NCBI GenBank assembly: GCA_003567615.1
Contig: PWZC01000308.1
Location: 1-8,671, forward strand
Origin: Gemmatimonadota bacterium
Lineage (GTDB): Bacteria; Gemmatimonadota; Gemmatimonadetes; Longimicrobiales; Gaopeijiaceae
DNA: 8,671 bases
Direction: 5' to 3'
A program made the translations under genes and the position numbers. This document shows, piece by piece, positions 1-6,454 of the stretch. Each line of letters opens with the position of its first letter. Positions within the stretch are counted from its first letter, which is position 1. The notes below the pieces were generated by a model. The model worked only from the letters and a program-made list of their open reading frames with translations. It did no database searches and was not told where the DNA came from.

Positions 1-104
1 GTGAGGTAGTAGACCATGGTGTCGGTGATCCCGGTCCAGATGAGCCACGTCACGATGGCGGCAACACCGACCAGGCCGGCAAAGAACCTTCTGTCCCTGT
101 TCAT
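1..104 (-). CDS. ccmE: Cytochrome c maturation protein CcmE, N-terminal fragment (cut by window edge)
   Basis: Only the first 34 codons are inside the window. They read as a short basic N-terminus (MNRDRRFF), one hydrophobic membrane segment at about residues 9-25 (GLVGVAAIVTWLIW), and then DTMVYYLT. This matches the usual start of CcmE, where a basic tail and single membrane anchor are followed by a (V/A)YYLTP-like strand opening the periplasmic OB-fold. CcmE is the periplasmic haem chaperone of cytochrome c maturation system I; it binds haem covalently through a C-terminal histidine that lies outside this window and passes it to the CcmF/H ligase. The start is supported by a GGAG six bases upstream of the ATG. 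The gene follows glpK by 73 bases on the same strand and may be the end of that operon or the start of a ccm cluster. The call rests on a short stretch; another single-pass membrane protein is possible. Confidence 0.72.
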   Translation of the reverse strand, partial: MNRDRRFFAGLVGVAAIVTWLIWTGITDTMVYYL

Positions 105-110
105 GGAAGA

Positions 111-114
111 CTCC
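111..114 (-). promoter_or_regulatory. Ribosome binding site of ccmE
   Basis: On the minus strand a GGAG, within CCTTTGGAG, lies six bases before the ATG at 104. This placement supports that codon as the ccmE start. Confidence 0.6.
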
Positions 115-135
115 AAAGGGGATCGAGCGGGGGGG

Positions 136-153
136 TGTCAAGCTACGGTGACA
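136..153. repeat. Short inverted repeat TGTCA-N8-TGACA upstream of ccmE
   Basis: The sequence shows two perfect 5-base arms in inverted orientation separated by 8 bases, in the 73-base gap between the glpK stop and the ccmE start. The spacing of about 1.3 helical turns between arm centres would suit a small dimeric regulator, but five-base arms can arise by chance and I know of no named regulator that fits. The minus-strand reading also contains TTGACA (136-141), which looks like a -35 box but has no good -10 partner. Confidence 0.25.
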
Positions 154-177
154 ACTTACGGGTTCAGCTAGGGCGAT

Positions 178-1692
178 TCAATGATTTTCGGGTTCAGCCC
201 GGAAGCTACGGGCCGCCTTTACCGCCCGATTCCAGCCTACCCGGAGCCTTTCGCGTTGATCCACCCCGGACTGGGGATTGAACCCCCGGGCCTCTCCCTG
301 TGCCTGGAGGAAGTCCTGTGGGCTCTTCCACAACCCGACCTGGAGGCCGGCGAGTCCCGCCGCCCCCAGCGCCGTGGTCTCCACCAACGCCGGTCGTCGG
401 ACGGGGACACCAAGGAGGTCGGCCTGGAACTGCATGAGCCAGTCGTTGCCGGCGGCGCCGCCATCGACGCGAAGTTCCTCGGCTCGAACCCCCGAGTCCG
501 CCTCCTGGGCCCGGAGGACGTCTTCGGTCCCGTAGGCCATGGCCTCCAGGGCGGCACGGACCAGGTGAGCATCCCGTGTCCCCCGGGTGAGGCCAAAGAT
601 GGCTCCCCGGACGTCGGGATCCCAGTGGGGAGCCCCCAGCCCCACGAAGGCCGGCACGAAGTAGACGCCGTCATTGCCATCCAGCGACCGGGCCATGGCC
701 TCGGAGTCGGGCGCCGACTCGAGGAGCCCCAATCCGTCCCGCAGCCACTGGATGGCGGCACCGGCGATGAAGATGGAGCCCTCCAGGGCGAAGGCGGGCT
801 GCCCGCGCTCGTCACACGCCACGGTGGTGAGAAGCCCGTGCTCCGACCGCACCGCCTCGTCTCCGGTGTGAAGCAGGAGGAAGGCGCCGGTGCCGTAGGT
901 ATTCTTGGCGGCACCGGCCGCCCAGCATCCCTGGCCGTAGAGGGCCGCCTGCTGGTCACCCGCCACCCCGGCGATGGGCGCTTCAACCCCCAGATAGTGG
1001 CCGCGGGACATCCCGAAATCACCGGAACTGGGACGCACCTCAGGGAGAATCGCCGAGGGGACCTCCAGGATCTCGGCCAGTTCGCGCCCCCACCCGCCCC
1101 CCTCCAGGTCGTAGAGGAGGGTCCGGGAGGCGTTGGTGGGGTCGGTGGCGTGCACCTCTCCCCGGGTCAGTACGTGGATGAGCCAGGAATCGATGGTGCC
1201 GCAGGCGAGCTCGCCCGCCTCGGCCCGACGCCTCAAATCCGGCCGCTCCCGGAAGAGCCAGGTGAGCTTGGTCCCCGAGAAGTACGGATCCAGGAGGAGC
1301 CCCGTGCGCCGCCGCACCTCCTCCTCCCTTCCGGCCTCCCTCAGGCTCCGACACAGCTCCGCCGTTCGGCGATCCTGCCAGACGATGGCGCGATGGACCG
1401 GCCGACCGGTCTCCCGATCCCAGAGCACCACCGTCTCACGCTGGTTCGTGATTCCGATGGCGTCGACGCGGTGGGGCTCCCTGTTTCGCGCCGCCTCCAG
1501 GGCGGCCCGGGCGACCCGGATGGTCACGTCACGGATCTCTTCCGCATCGTGTTCGACCCACCCGGGGCGCGGGAAGTACTGGGTGAACTCGGAGTAGGCG
1601 CGGCCCAGGATCCGGCCGTCCTGGGCGATGACGAGAGCGGTTGTGCCAGTGGTACCCTGATCCAGAGCGAGAATGGCGAGTGTGGAAGGCAT
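178..1692 (-). CDS. glpK: Glycerol kinase
   Basis: Cytoplasmic FGGY-family kinase that phosphorylates glycerol with ATP to sn-glycerol-3-phosphate, for catabolism or phospholipid synthesis. The 504 residues match the usual length and align end to end with E. coli GlpK. The N-terminal phosphate loop ALDQGTTGTT is at residues 9-18. Glycerol contacts are seen in GITNQRET (80-87, Arg85 and Glu86) and DPYFSGTK (135-142, Tyr137). The catalytic Asp246 sits in AGDQQAALYGQ (244-254). The C-terminal ATP-binding domain includes KNTYGTG (263-269) and LRVDGGAAGN. His232 in GHYLG, 14 residues before Asp246, matches the HPr-phosphorylated His of Gram-positive GlpK. The E. coli fructose-1,6-bisphosphate loop (GGKGGTR) is absent. 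No Shine-Dalgarno is visible before the ATG. No glpF or glpD is nearby; the gene lies 53 bases after maf and looks like part of the same transcript. Confidence 0.97.
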   Translation of the reverse strand: MPSTLAILALDQGTTGTTALVIAQDGRILGRAYSEFTQYFPRPGWVEHDAEEIRDVTIRVARAALEAARNREPHRVDAIGITNQRETVVLWDRETGRPVHRAIVWQDRRTAELCRSLREAGREEEVRRRTGLLLDPYFSGTKLTWLFRERPDLRRRAEAGELACGTIDSWLIHVLTRGEVHATDPTNASRTLLYDLEGGGWGRELAEILEVPSAILPEVRPSSGDFGMSRGHYLGVEAPIAGVAGDQQAALYGQGCWAAGAAKNTYGTGAFLLLHTGDEAVRSEHGLLTTVACDERGQPAFALEGSIFIAGAAIQWLRDGLGLLESAPDSEAMARSLDGNDGVYFVPAFVGLGAPHWDPDVRGAIFGLTRGTRDAHLVRAALEAMAYGTEDVLRAQEADSGVRAEELRVDGGAAGNDWLMQFQADLLGVPVRRPALVETTALGAAGLAGLQVGLWKSPQDFLQAQGEARGFNPQSGVDQRERLRVGWNRAVKAARSFRAEPENH

Positions 1693-1706
1693 GGCGGAGC
1701 GGGTTC

Positions 1707-1731
1707 GGGAAGACCAAGTCCGGACCTTCCC
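1707..1731 (-). other. Hairpin in the maf-glpK intergenic gap
   Basis: The minus-strand sequence has GGGAAG and CTTCCC arms. These form a 6-bp perfect stem that can extend to 9 bp with two G-U pairs and one G-C pair around a loop of about 7 bases. It lies between the maf stop and the glpK ATG, ending 14 bases before that ATG. No run of T follows, so it is not a classical rho-independent terminator. It could influence glpK translation or transcript processing, or be chance in G+C-rich DNA. Confidence 0.35.
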
Positions 1732-1745
1732 AGGGTAACAGCGTC

Positions 1746-2381
1746 TCAGCCGCCGGGCACGAAAGGTGGAAACCGGTACGGGGCGCCCACTTCGCCCAGG
1801 AGCCGGATCAGAAGCGAGATGGGAAGACCCACCACACCGGAGTAATCCCCCTCGATCTCGTCCACCAGCACAGAGCCCAGCCCCTGAATCCCGTAGGCGC
1901 CGGCCTTGTCCATGGGCTCGCCGGTGGCCGCATAGGCGGCGGCGGTGGCCGCGTCGAAGGGCCGGAACCGGACCCGGGTCGTCCGGATGCCGGATACGGT
2001 GCGGACGTCGCCGCCCGGCGAGACGGTGGCCAGGGCCAGGCCCGAATACACGTGGTGGTCCCGGCCCGACAGCAGGAGGAGCATGGCGCGGGCGTCGTCC
2101 GGGTCCGTGGGCTTCCCCAGGATCTCGCCATCCACCGCCACCACCGTGTCCCCCCCCACCACCGGCACGCCCTCCGTCAGCGCCAGTACCGCCTCGGCCT
2201 TGGCGCGGGCCAGCCGCTCCGTGAGGGCCGCGGGGGACTCCCCGGGGCGAGGGGTTTCGTCGATGTGGGCCGGACGGATCTGGTGGGATAGTCCCAGACG
2301 GCGGAGTATCTCGGAACGCCGCGGCGACGCCGATGCCAGGATCAGGTGGGGTCGACCACCTCCAGCGGGGGCAGCCGTCAC
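1746..2381 (-). CDS. maf: Maf family nucleotide pyrophosphatase (dTTP/UTP type, YhdE-like)
   Basis: House-cleaning NTP pyrophosphatase that hydrolyses dTTP, UTP and modified pyrimidine nucleotides to the monophosphate plus pyrophosphate; some Maf proteins also affect septum formation. The 211 residues fit the family, which is commonly about 190-210. The nucleotide-binding N-terminal motif LASASPRR is at residues 15-22, GGDTVVAVDGEILGKP with the catalytic-base Asp78 at 76-91, and GEPMDKAGAYGIQG at 154-167. The DKAGAYGIQG signature is that of the dTTP/UTP (YhdE) branch rather than the 7-methyl-GTP (YceF) branch. The protein begins with a GTG whose last two bases belong to the dtd stop codon (GTGA overlap). 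A GGAGAGGGGG-like Shine-Dalgarno lies inside the end of dtd, so translational coupling is likely. The first ten residues (MTAAPAGGGR) are an unconserved tail. Confidence 0.93.
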   Translation of the reverse strand: MTAAPAGGGRPHLILASASPRRSEILRRLGLSHQIRPAHIDETPRPGESPAALTERLARAKAEAVLALTEGVPVVGGDTVVAVDGEILGKPTDPDDARAMLLLLSGRDHHVYSGLALATVSPGGDVRTVSGIRTTRVRFRPFDAATAAAYAATGEPMDKAGAYGIQGLGSVLVDEIEGDYSGVVGLPISLLIRLLGEVGAPYRFPPFVPGG

Positions 2382-2392
2382 GCCCCCTCTCC
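2378..2392 (-). promoter_or_regulatory. dtd-maf GTGA stop/start overlap with maf ribosome binding site
   Basis: Reading the minus strand, the dtd stop TGA (2380-2378) shares two bases with the maf GTG start (2381-2379), giving a four-base GTGA junction. A purine-rich GGAGAGGGGG stretch begins at 2392, with GGAGA six bases before the GTG. This arrangement is typical of coupled termination and reinitiation, and it fixes the maf start. Confidence 0.75.
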
Positions 2393-2842
2393 CTGGCTCG
2401 GGCCCCGCTCCAGGATGAGGGTCACCGGACCGTCATTCAGCAGCCGAACCTCCATCATGGCCCCGAACTCCCCCGTCTCCACCGGCGCCCCACTCTCCTG
2501 ACGCAGGAGTTCGACAAAGCGTTCATAGAGGGGAATGGCCACCTCCGGCCGGGCTGCCCCGATGAAGGAGGGACGACGCCCCTTTCTGGTGTCTCCGTAG
2601 AGCGTGAACTGGCTGGCCACCAGGATCTCCCCACCCACCGAGCCCAGGGAGGCGTTCATCTTCCCCTCGGCGTCGTTGAAGATGCGGAGTCCAGGGATCT
2701 TCCGGGCCATCCATTGGAGGTCTTCTTCCGTATCCCCTTCGGTGAATCCAACCAGGAGGAGGAGCCCCTGGCCGATGGCTCCGGAGACTGCCCCGTCGAT
2801 GGTGATGGAGGCCTCGGACACGCGCTGCAGGACCACTCTCAT
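2378..2842 (-). CDS. dtd: D-aminoacyl-tRNA deacylase
   Basis: Cytoplasmic proofreading enzyme that hydrolyses the ester bond between a D-amino acid (or glycine mischarged on tRNA-Ala) and tRNA, recycling the tRNA and keeping D-residues out of protein. It begins MRVVLQRVSEASI as nearly all bacterial Dtd proteins do. It carries both family signatures: SQFTLYG at residues 77-83, with the conserved Thr80, and NDGPVT at 136-141, whose Gly138-Pro139 forms the cross-subunit Gly-cisPro chirality filter. At 154 residues it is close to the usual 145-150, with a slightly longer C-terminal tail (ERGPSQGEGA). A GGTGA seven bases before the ATG is a modest ribosome binding site. It follows glmS by 79 bases and overlaps maf. 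Placement after the amino-sugar genes suggests general housekeeping coexpression rather than a shared pathway. Confidence 0.96.
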   Translation of the reverse strand: MRVVLQRVSEASITIDGAVSGAIGQGLLLLVGFTEGDTEEDLQWMARKIPGLRIFNDAEGKMNASLGSVGGEILVASQFTLYGDTRKGRRPSFIGAARPEVAIPLYERFVELLRQESGAPVETGEFGAMMEVRLLNDGPVTLILERGPSQGEGA

Positions 2843-2921
2843 CTTGGCGTCACCGGATCGATGGGGGGCGAAGGAGGATAGGGCGGCGGGCAGCCCATCC
2901 GGCCACGGGGGGACGGGCGGC

Positions 2922-4760
2922 TCACTCCACCGTCACCGACTTCGCCAGGTTCCTGGGTTGATCCACATCGCACCCACGGAGGACGGCGATGTGGTAGGCC
3001 AGGAGTTGGAGCGGGATCGAAGTGAGGATGGGGAGAAGGACCGGGTGGGTCTCCGGGACCCGGATGAAGTGGTCCACCTTCCCCTTCAACTCCTCCACGC
3101 TGTCGTTCACCACGGCGATCACCTGCCCCCGGCGGGCCTTCACCTCCTCGATGTTGGAAACGACCTTGTGGTAGACTCCGTCATGGGGGGCCAGGAAGAC
3201 CACCGGCATCTCCTCGTCGATGAGGGCGATGGGTCCGTGCTTCATCTCCGCCGCCGGGTACCCTTCGGCGTGGATGTAGCTCACCTCCTTCAGCTTCAGG
3301 GCTCCCTCCAGAGCGGCGGGAAACTGGTAGCCCCGGCCCAGGTACAGGAAGTTCCTCGAATCCCGGTAGAGCTCGGCCAGCTCCCGGATCTCATCGTTGA
3401 GCTTGAGGATCTCGGCCACCTTATCGGGCAACTCCTGGAAGGCCTTCACGAGCCGGCGTCCTTCCAGGATGGAGAAGTCGCGACGACGCCCCAGGTACAG
3501 GCTGAAGAGCGCCAGGGCCGCCACCTGGCTCGTGAAGGCCTTGGTGGACGCCACTCCGATCTCGGGCCCGGCGTGGAGGTGGACACCGAAGTCGGTCTCC
3601 CGCGCGATGGAGCTCCCCACCACGTTCACGATGCCCATGACCGTGGCGCCTCGGCGCTTGGCCTCCCTCAGGGCGGCCAGCGTGTCCGCCGTCTCTCCGG
3701 ACTGACTCACCACGATGACCAGGGTCCGGCCGTCTACCACAGGGTTCTTGTACCTGAATTCGGAGGCGTATTCGACCTTGGTGGGGATCCGGGTGATCTC
3801 TTCCAGCATGTACTCCCCGATGAGGGCCGAATGCCAGGAGGTACCGCAGGCCGTGATGATGATCCGGTCCACGGACAGCAGGTCATGATCCGCCAGGGTG
3901 ATCCCGCCGAGACGAGCGGCCCCCTCCTCCTCCAGCAGTCGTCCGCGCGTCACGTCGCGCAGGGTCTGGGGCTGCTCGAAGATCTCCTTGAGCATGAAGT
4001 GCTGGAAGCCACCCTTCTCGATGGCGGCCAGATCCCAGGTCACCTCATGGACCTGGCGATGCACCGGTCCCTGCCGGAGGTGGAAGGTGCGGTAGCCGTC
4101 GGGGGTCAGGACGGCATAATCCCCCTCGTCCAGGTACACCACCTCCCGGGTGTGGGCCACCACCGCCGCAGCGTCGGAGCCCACCAGGAGTTCACCATTT
4201 CCACCAATCCCCAGGAGAAGTGGGGATCCCTGCCGAGCCGCCACGATCTTGTTGGGATCGCGGCTGCTCACTACAGCGATTCCGTAGGCTCCGATGACCT
4301 GCTCCAGCGCGGCCACCACCGCATCCTCCAGACCGCCGCCCGCGGGCCACAGGCGCTCGATGAGGTGGACCACGACTTCGGTGTCCGTGTCGCTTCGGAA
4401 CTCAACACCCTCCGCCTCCAGCTTCTGGCGCAGGACCCCGGCGTTCTCGATGATCCCGTTGTGAACCAGGGCAATGGATCCGTCGGCCGAGAGGTGGGGG
4501 TGGGCATTCCCCTCGGTCGGGGGGCCGTGGGTCGCCCAGCGCGTGTGCCCGATCCCACAGTTTCCCGGCAGTCCCTCGCGCCCCAGCGCGGCCTCCAGGG
4601 CGTCAAGCTTTCCCGCCCGCCGGACGGTGTGGAGTTTCCCGTCAGCTCCCAGGACGGTGGCCCCGGCGGAGTCGTACCCCCGATATTCGAGACGCCGGAG
4701 GCCTTCCAACAGGACGACGGAGGCCTGCTTCGGGCCGATGTAACCGACGATTCCGCACAT
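2922..4760 (-). CDS. glmS: Glutamine-fructose-6-phosphate aminotransferase (isomerizing)
   Basis: Makes glucosamine-6-phosphate from fructose-6-phosphate and glutamine, the committed step to UDP-GlcNAc for cell envelope synthesis. The 612 residues match the usual length (609 in E. coli). The class II glutaminase domain spans about 1-240: catalytic Cys2 exposed after Met removal (MCGIVGYIG), HTRWATHG (72-79) with Arg74, HNG (100-102), and SDTDTE (123-128). Two SIS sugar-isomerase domains follow. The first has ACGTSWHSAL (304-313) and the phosphate loop SQSGETADT (352-360). The second has LKLKEVSYIHAEGY (488-501) and EMKHGP (505-510) with His508, corresponding to E. coli His504. The C-terminus LAKSVTVE contains the conserved Lys607. 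An AAGGTAG eight bases upstream supports the ATG. The gene lies 70 bases downstream of glmM on the same strand, so the two consecutive pathway enzymes are adjacent. Confidence 0.98.
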   Translation of the reverse strand: MCGIVGYIGPKQASVVLLEGLRRLEYRGYDSAGATVLGADGKLHTVRRAGKLDALEAALGREGLPGNCGIGHTRWATHGPPTEGNAHPHLSADGSIALVHNGIIENAGVLRQKLEAEGVEFRSDTDTEVVVHLIERLWPAGGGLEDAVVAALEQVIGAYGIAVVSSRDPNKIVAARQGSPLLLGIGGNGELLVGSDAAAVVAHTREVVYLDEGDYAVLTPDGYRTFHLRQGPVHRQVHEVTWDLAAIEKGGFQHFMLKEIFEQPQTLRDVTRGRLLEEEGAARLGGITLADHDLLSVDRIIITACGTSWHSALIGEYMLEEITRIPTKVEYASEFRYKNPVVDGRTLVIVVSQSGETADTLAALREAKRRGATVMGIVNVVGSSIARETDFGVHLHAGPEIGVASTKAFTSQVAALALFSLYLGRRRDFSILEGRRLVKAFQELPDKVAEILKLNDEIRELAELYRDSRNFLYLGRGYQFPAALEGALKLKEVSYIHAEGYPAAEMKHGPIALIDEEMPVVFLAPHDGVYHKVVSNIEEVKARRGQVIAVVNDSVEELKGKVDHFIRVPETHPVLLPILTSIPLQLLAYHIAVLRGCDVDQPRNLAKSVTVE

Positions 4761-4768
4761 GTGCGCGT

Positions 4769-4775
4769 CTACCTT
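4769..4775 (-). promoter_or_regulatory. Ribosome binding site of glmS
   Basis: AAGGTAG on the minus strand lies eight bases before the glmS ATG (4760-4758), in the 70-base gap after glmM. The short gap leaves no room for a glmS ribozyme of the Firmicute kind, and no terminator is seen, so glmM-glmS readthrough is expected. Confidence 0.5.
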
Positions 4776-4830
4776 GCATTGGGTGTGATTCGGGCGGCTG
4801 GAATTCGGGAACGCAGAAGCGGCCCCGGCG

Positions 4831-6252
4831 TCACCTTCCGCCGGCCGCCGTCATGACATCCCGCCCTCGCGCCACCAGGTCTGTCGCCGCTTCCGCGGTG
4901 GACGCCTCGGCGATGAACCGGACCACCGGCTCCGTACCGGACGGCCGCACGTGGAGCCATTCACGGCGCCGGGGCCAGGCCAGACGTACCCCGTCGGTGC
5001 GATCCACCTCCACCTCGCCACTGGAGGTATCGACGTCTGGGGCCAGTTCGGTCAGTAGCGCCGCGTATCCGTCGGCGAGACGCTCCCGTGGGAAGCCCGC
5101 CTTCTCCTTCACGATGGTGTACCGGGGCCAACGGTCCACCGCCTCGGCGAGGGTACGACCCGACTCCATGAGGTGCTGCAGGATCAGGGCCACACCCAGA
5201 GGGGCGTCGCGGGTGAAGTGGAGGCGAGGCAGGATGATCCCCCCGTTCCCCTCTCCCCCCACCACGGCCTTCTCGGCCTGCATCCTTCGGGCCACATTCA
5301 CCTCTCCCACCGGCGCCCGGAGGCATGGGACGCCGGCGGCTCGCGCCACATCCTCCACCACCTGACTGGTGGAGAGATTCGTCACCACCGGTCCACGGGC
5401 CCACTCCCGGCCCAGGACCACTTCGGCACAGAGAGCCAGGGTGAGGTCCTCCCCCACCGCCTCGCCGGCTCCGTTCACCAGGGAGAGGCGATCCACATCC
5501 GGATCCACCGCGAAGCCCAGTTCGGCTCCGGACGTCCGCACCAGCTCGCCCAGACCGGCCAGATTCCGGGCCGTGGGCTCAGGATCGCGGGGGAAGCGGC
5601 CGTCGGCCTCCAGTCCCATCCCGCTCACCCGACACCCCAGCTCGGCCAGAAGGCGGGGCACCATTCGGCCGCCGGCGCCGTGAACGCAGTCCAGCGCCAC
5701 ATGGAAGGAGCGGCGACGAAGGGCCTCCACATCCACGAAGGGGAGTTCCAGGATGGCCTGGACGTGACGGTCCACCGCAGTGGAATCGATGGAGGTGGAG
5801 CCCAGTCGATCCCAGGGAGCCCGTGGCAGTTCCTCCTGGGCCAGGTATTCCTGGAATCGCGCCATCCGGTCCCCGTCCAGGAAGAGGCCGTCGCCTCCTG
5901 CGAACTTGAGGGCATTCCACTCGGCAGGATTGTGGCTGGCTGTCACACCCAGCGCGCCTGCGGCGCCGGCCTCGCGCGCCGACAGGAGGAGAGTGGGAGT
6001 GGGGACCACACCCAGATCCACCACCCGACACCCGACGGAAACCAGGCCGGCCCGAGCGGCATCGGCGAACATGGCTCCCGAGGTGCGCGAGTCCCGTCCC
6101 AGATACACCACCGATCCCGAACCCTCGGACTGGAGGAAGCCTCCGAACCCCGCCGCCAGCGACGCCAGAAGTTCGGGGGTGAGGGGATTCCCGACACGAC
6201 CCCGGAATCCGGAGACGCTGACCATGAGGCCCTCCGGCAGATGAACGGGCAT
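4831..6252 (-). CDS. glmM: Phosphoglucosamine mutase, archaeal-type GlmM (phosphohexomutase superfamily)
   Basis: Alpha-D-phosphohexomutase, 473 residues, expected to convert glucosamine-6-phosphate to glucosamine-1-phosphate directly after GlmS. The four active-site elements are present in order. VTASHNPAEWNALKF contains the phosphoserine, Ser106. The metal-binding loop is DPDVDR (250-255, Asp250/252/254). The sugar-specificity loop is GGEGNGG (332-338). The phosphate-binding loop is RPSGTEPVVR (436-445). The N-terminus reads VSVSGFRGRVG instead of the FGTDGIRG of ordinary bacterial GlmM, and GEGNGG replaces GEQSGH; both point to the branch containing archaeal GlmM and bifunctional phosphomannomutases. 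Adjacency to glmS favours the glucosamine substrate, but phosphomannomutase or phosphoglucomutase activity is possible. An in-frame upstream ATG at 6369 would add 39 residues. I chose 6252 because AAGGAG lies exactly five bases before it and the extension covers the promoter. Confidence 0.9.
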   Translation of the reverse strand: MPVHLPEGLMVSVSGFRGRVGNPLTPELLASLAAGFGGFLQSEGSGSVVYLGRDSRTSGAMFADAARAGLVSVGCRVVDLGVVPTPTLLLSAREAGAAGALGVTASHNPAEWNALKFAGGDGLFLDGDRMARFQEYLAQEELPRAPWDRLGSTSIDSTAVDRHVQAILELPFVDVEALRRRSFHVALDCVHGAGGRMVPRLLAELGCRVSGMGLEADGRFPRDPEPTARNLAGLGELVRTSGAELGFAVDPDVDRLSLVNGAGEAVGEDLTLALCAEVVLGREWARGPVVTNLSTSQVVEDVARAAGVPCLRAPVGEVNVARRMQAEKAVVGGEGNGGIILPRLHFTRDAPLGVALILQHLMESGRTLAEAVDRWPRYTIVKEKAGFPRERLADGYAALLTELAPDVDTSSGEVEVDRTDGVRLAWPRRREWLHVRPSGTEPVVRFIAEASTAEAATDLVARGRDVMTAAGGR

Positions 6253-6257
6253 GGACA

Positions 6258-6263
6258 CTCCTT
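6258..6263 (-). promoter_or_regulatory. Ribosome binding site deciding the glmM start
   Basis: A perfect AAGGAG on the minus strand is separated by five bases from the ATG at 6252-6250. It is the strongest ribosome binding site among the minus-strand genes and argues against the longer in-frame start at 6369. Confidence 0.85.
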
Positions 6264-6288
6264 GGCCTGGTGGGGTGGGAGGCGAGAC

Positions 6289-6307
6289 GACCGGCCGGAC
6301 GCCGGTC
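6289..6307 (-). other. Hairpin in the glmM leader
   Basis: A perfect 7-bp inverted repeat (GACCGGC, 5-base loop GTCCG, GCCGGTC) lies just downstream of the predicted glmM transcription start and about 26 bases before the AAGGAG. No T-run follows, so it is not a terminator. It may stabilise the 5' end of the messenger or be a protein-binding dyad. Such palindromes are more frequent by chance in G+C-rich DNA, so function is uncertain. Confidence 0.4.
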
Positions 6308-6320
6308 CCGCCGACGGTGA

Positions 6321-6348
6321 AGCATAGGATGCAGGGTCGAGGTGTCAA
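6321..6348 (-). promoter_or_regulatory. Sigma70-type promoter for the glmM-glmS-dtd-maf-glpK unit
   Basis: On the minus strand a perfect -35 box TTGACA (6348-6343) is followed by a 16-base spacer and a -10 box TATGCT (6326-6321), one mismatch from TATAAT at each of two positions. Initiation is expected around 6313-6315, giving a leader of roughly 60 bases to the glmM ATG. In a region this G+C-rich such a pair is unlikely to be chance, and it sits exactly where an operon promoter is needed. Confidence 0.75.
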
Positions 6349-6454
6349 CGTGCCGGCCGGTCGGGCCATGGCGTTGACGGCGGAGGCGTTCCACCTTTGG
6401 AGGACTCGGGAAAACGGACAGACCGGATGCTGGTCACCCCGTCACCTCCAACCA

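Noticed and set aside
140..211. Short direct repeats around the glpK stop codon (AAGCTACGG at 140 and 203; CGGGTTCAGC at 159 and 189).
   Set aside because: Similarity does not extend beyond 9-10 bases and the two repeat spacings differ, so neither tandem duplication nor an attachment site is supported.
181..1845. A 554-codon open frame on the plus strand opposite glpK.
   Set aside because: It is an antisense shadow in G+C-rich DNA. The minus strand encodes a full, motif-complete glycerol kinase, and the plus-strand product has no recognisable domain.
2853..2902. Distant inverted repeat (2853-2865 with 2894-2902) between glmS and dtd.
   Set aside because: The arms pair only with a four-base bulge across a loop of about 28 bases, and there is no T-run, so it is not a convincing terminator or regulatory structure.
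4761..4830. glmS ribozyme upstream of glmS.
   Set aside because: The glmM-glmS gap is only 70 bases, too short for the ribozyme, and I see no characteristic core.
2604..4856. A 750-codon open frame on the plus strand opposite glmS and part of dtd.
   Set aside because: It spans gene boundaries, is rich in His, Gly and Arg as expected from antisense readings, and lies opposite clearly real genes.
5173..6327. A 384-codon open frame on the plus strand opposite glmM.
   Set aside because: It is antisense to all the glmM active-site motifs and shows no domain of its own.
6253..6369. A 39-residue N-terminal extension of glmM from an upstream in-frame ATG.
   Set aside because: The extension runs through the predicted promoter and leader hairpin and is unlike any mutase N-terminus. 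The internal ATG has a perfect AAGGAG.
6374..6401. TTGACG and TTTGGA as a plus-strand promoter for the PLP enzyme.
   Set aside because: The -10 match is poor. The real promoter probably lies in this region, but I cannot place it.
6251..6454. Extension of the PLP enzyme upstream to about 6251 or to the ATG at 6368.
   Set aside because: The added sequence has no family similarity, overlaps the glmM start and promoter, and would make the protein much longer than the family norm.
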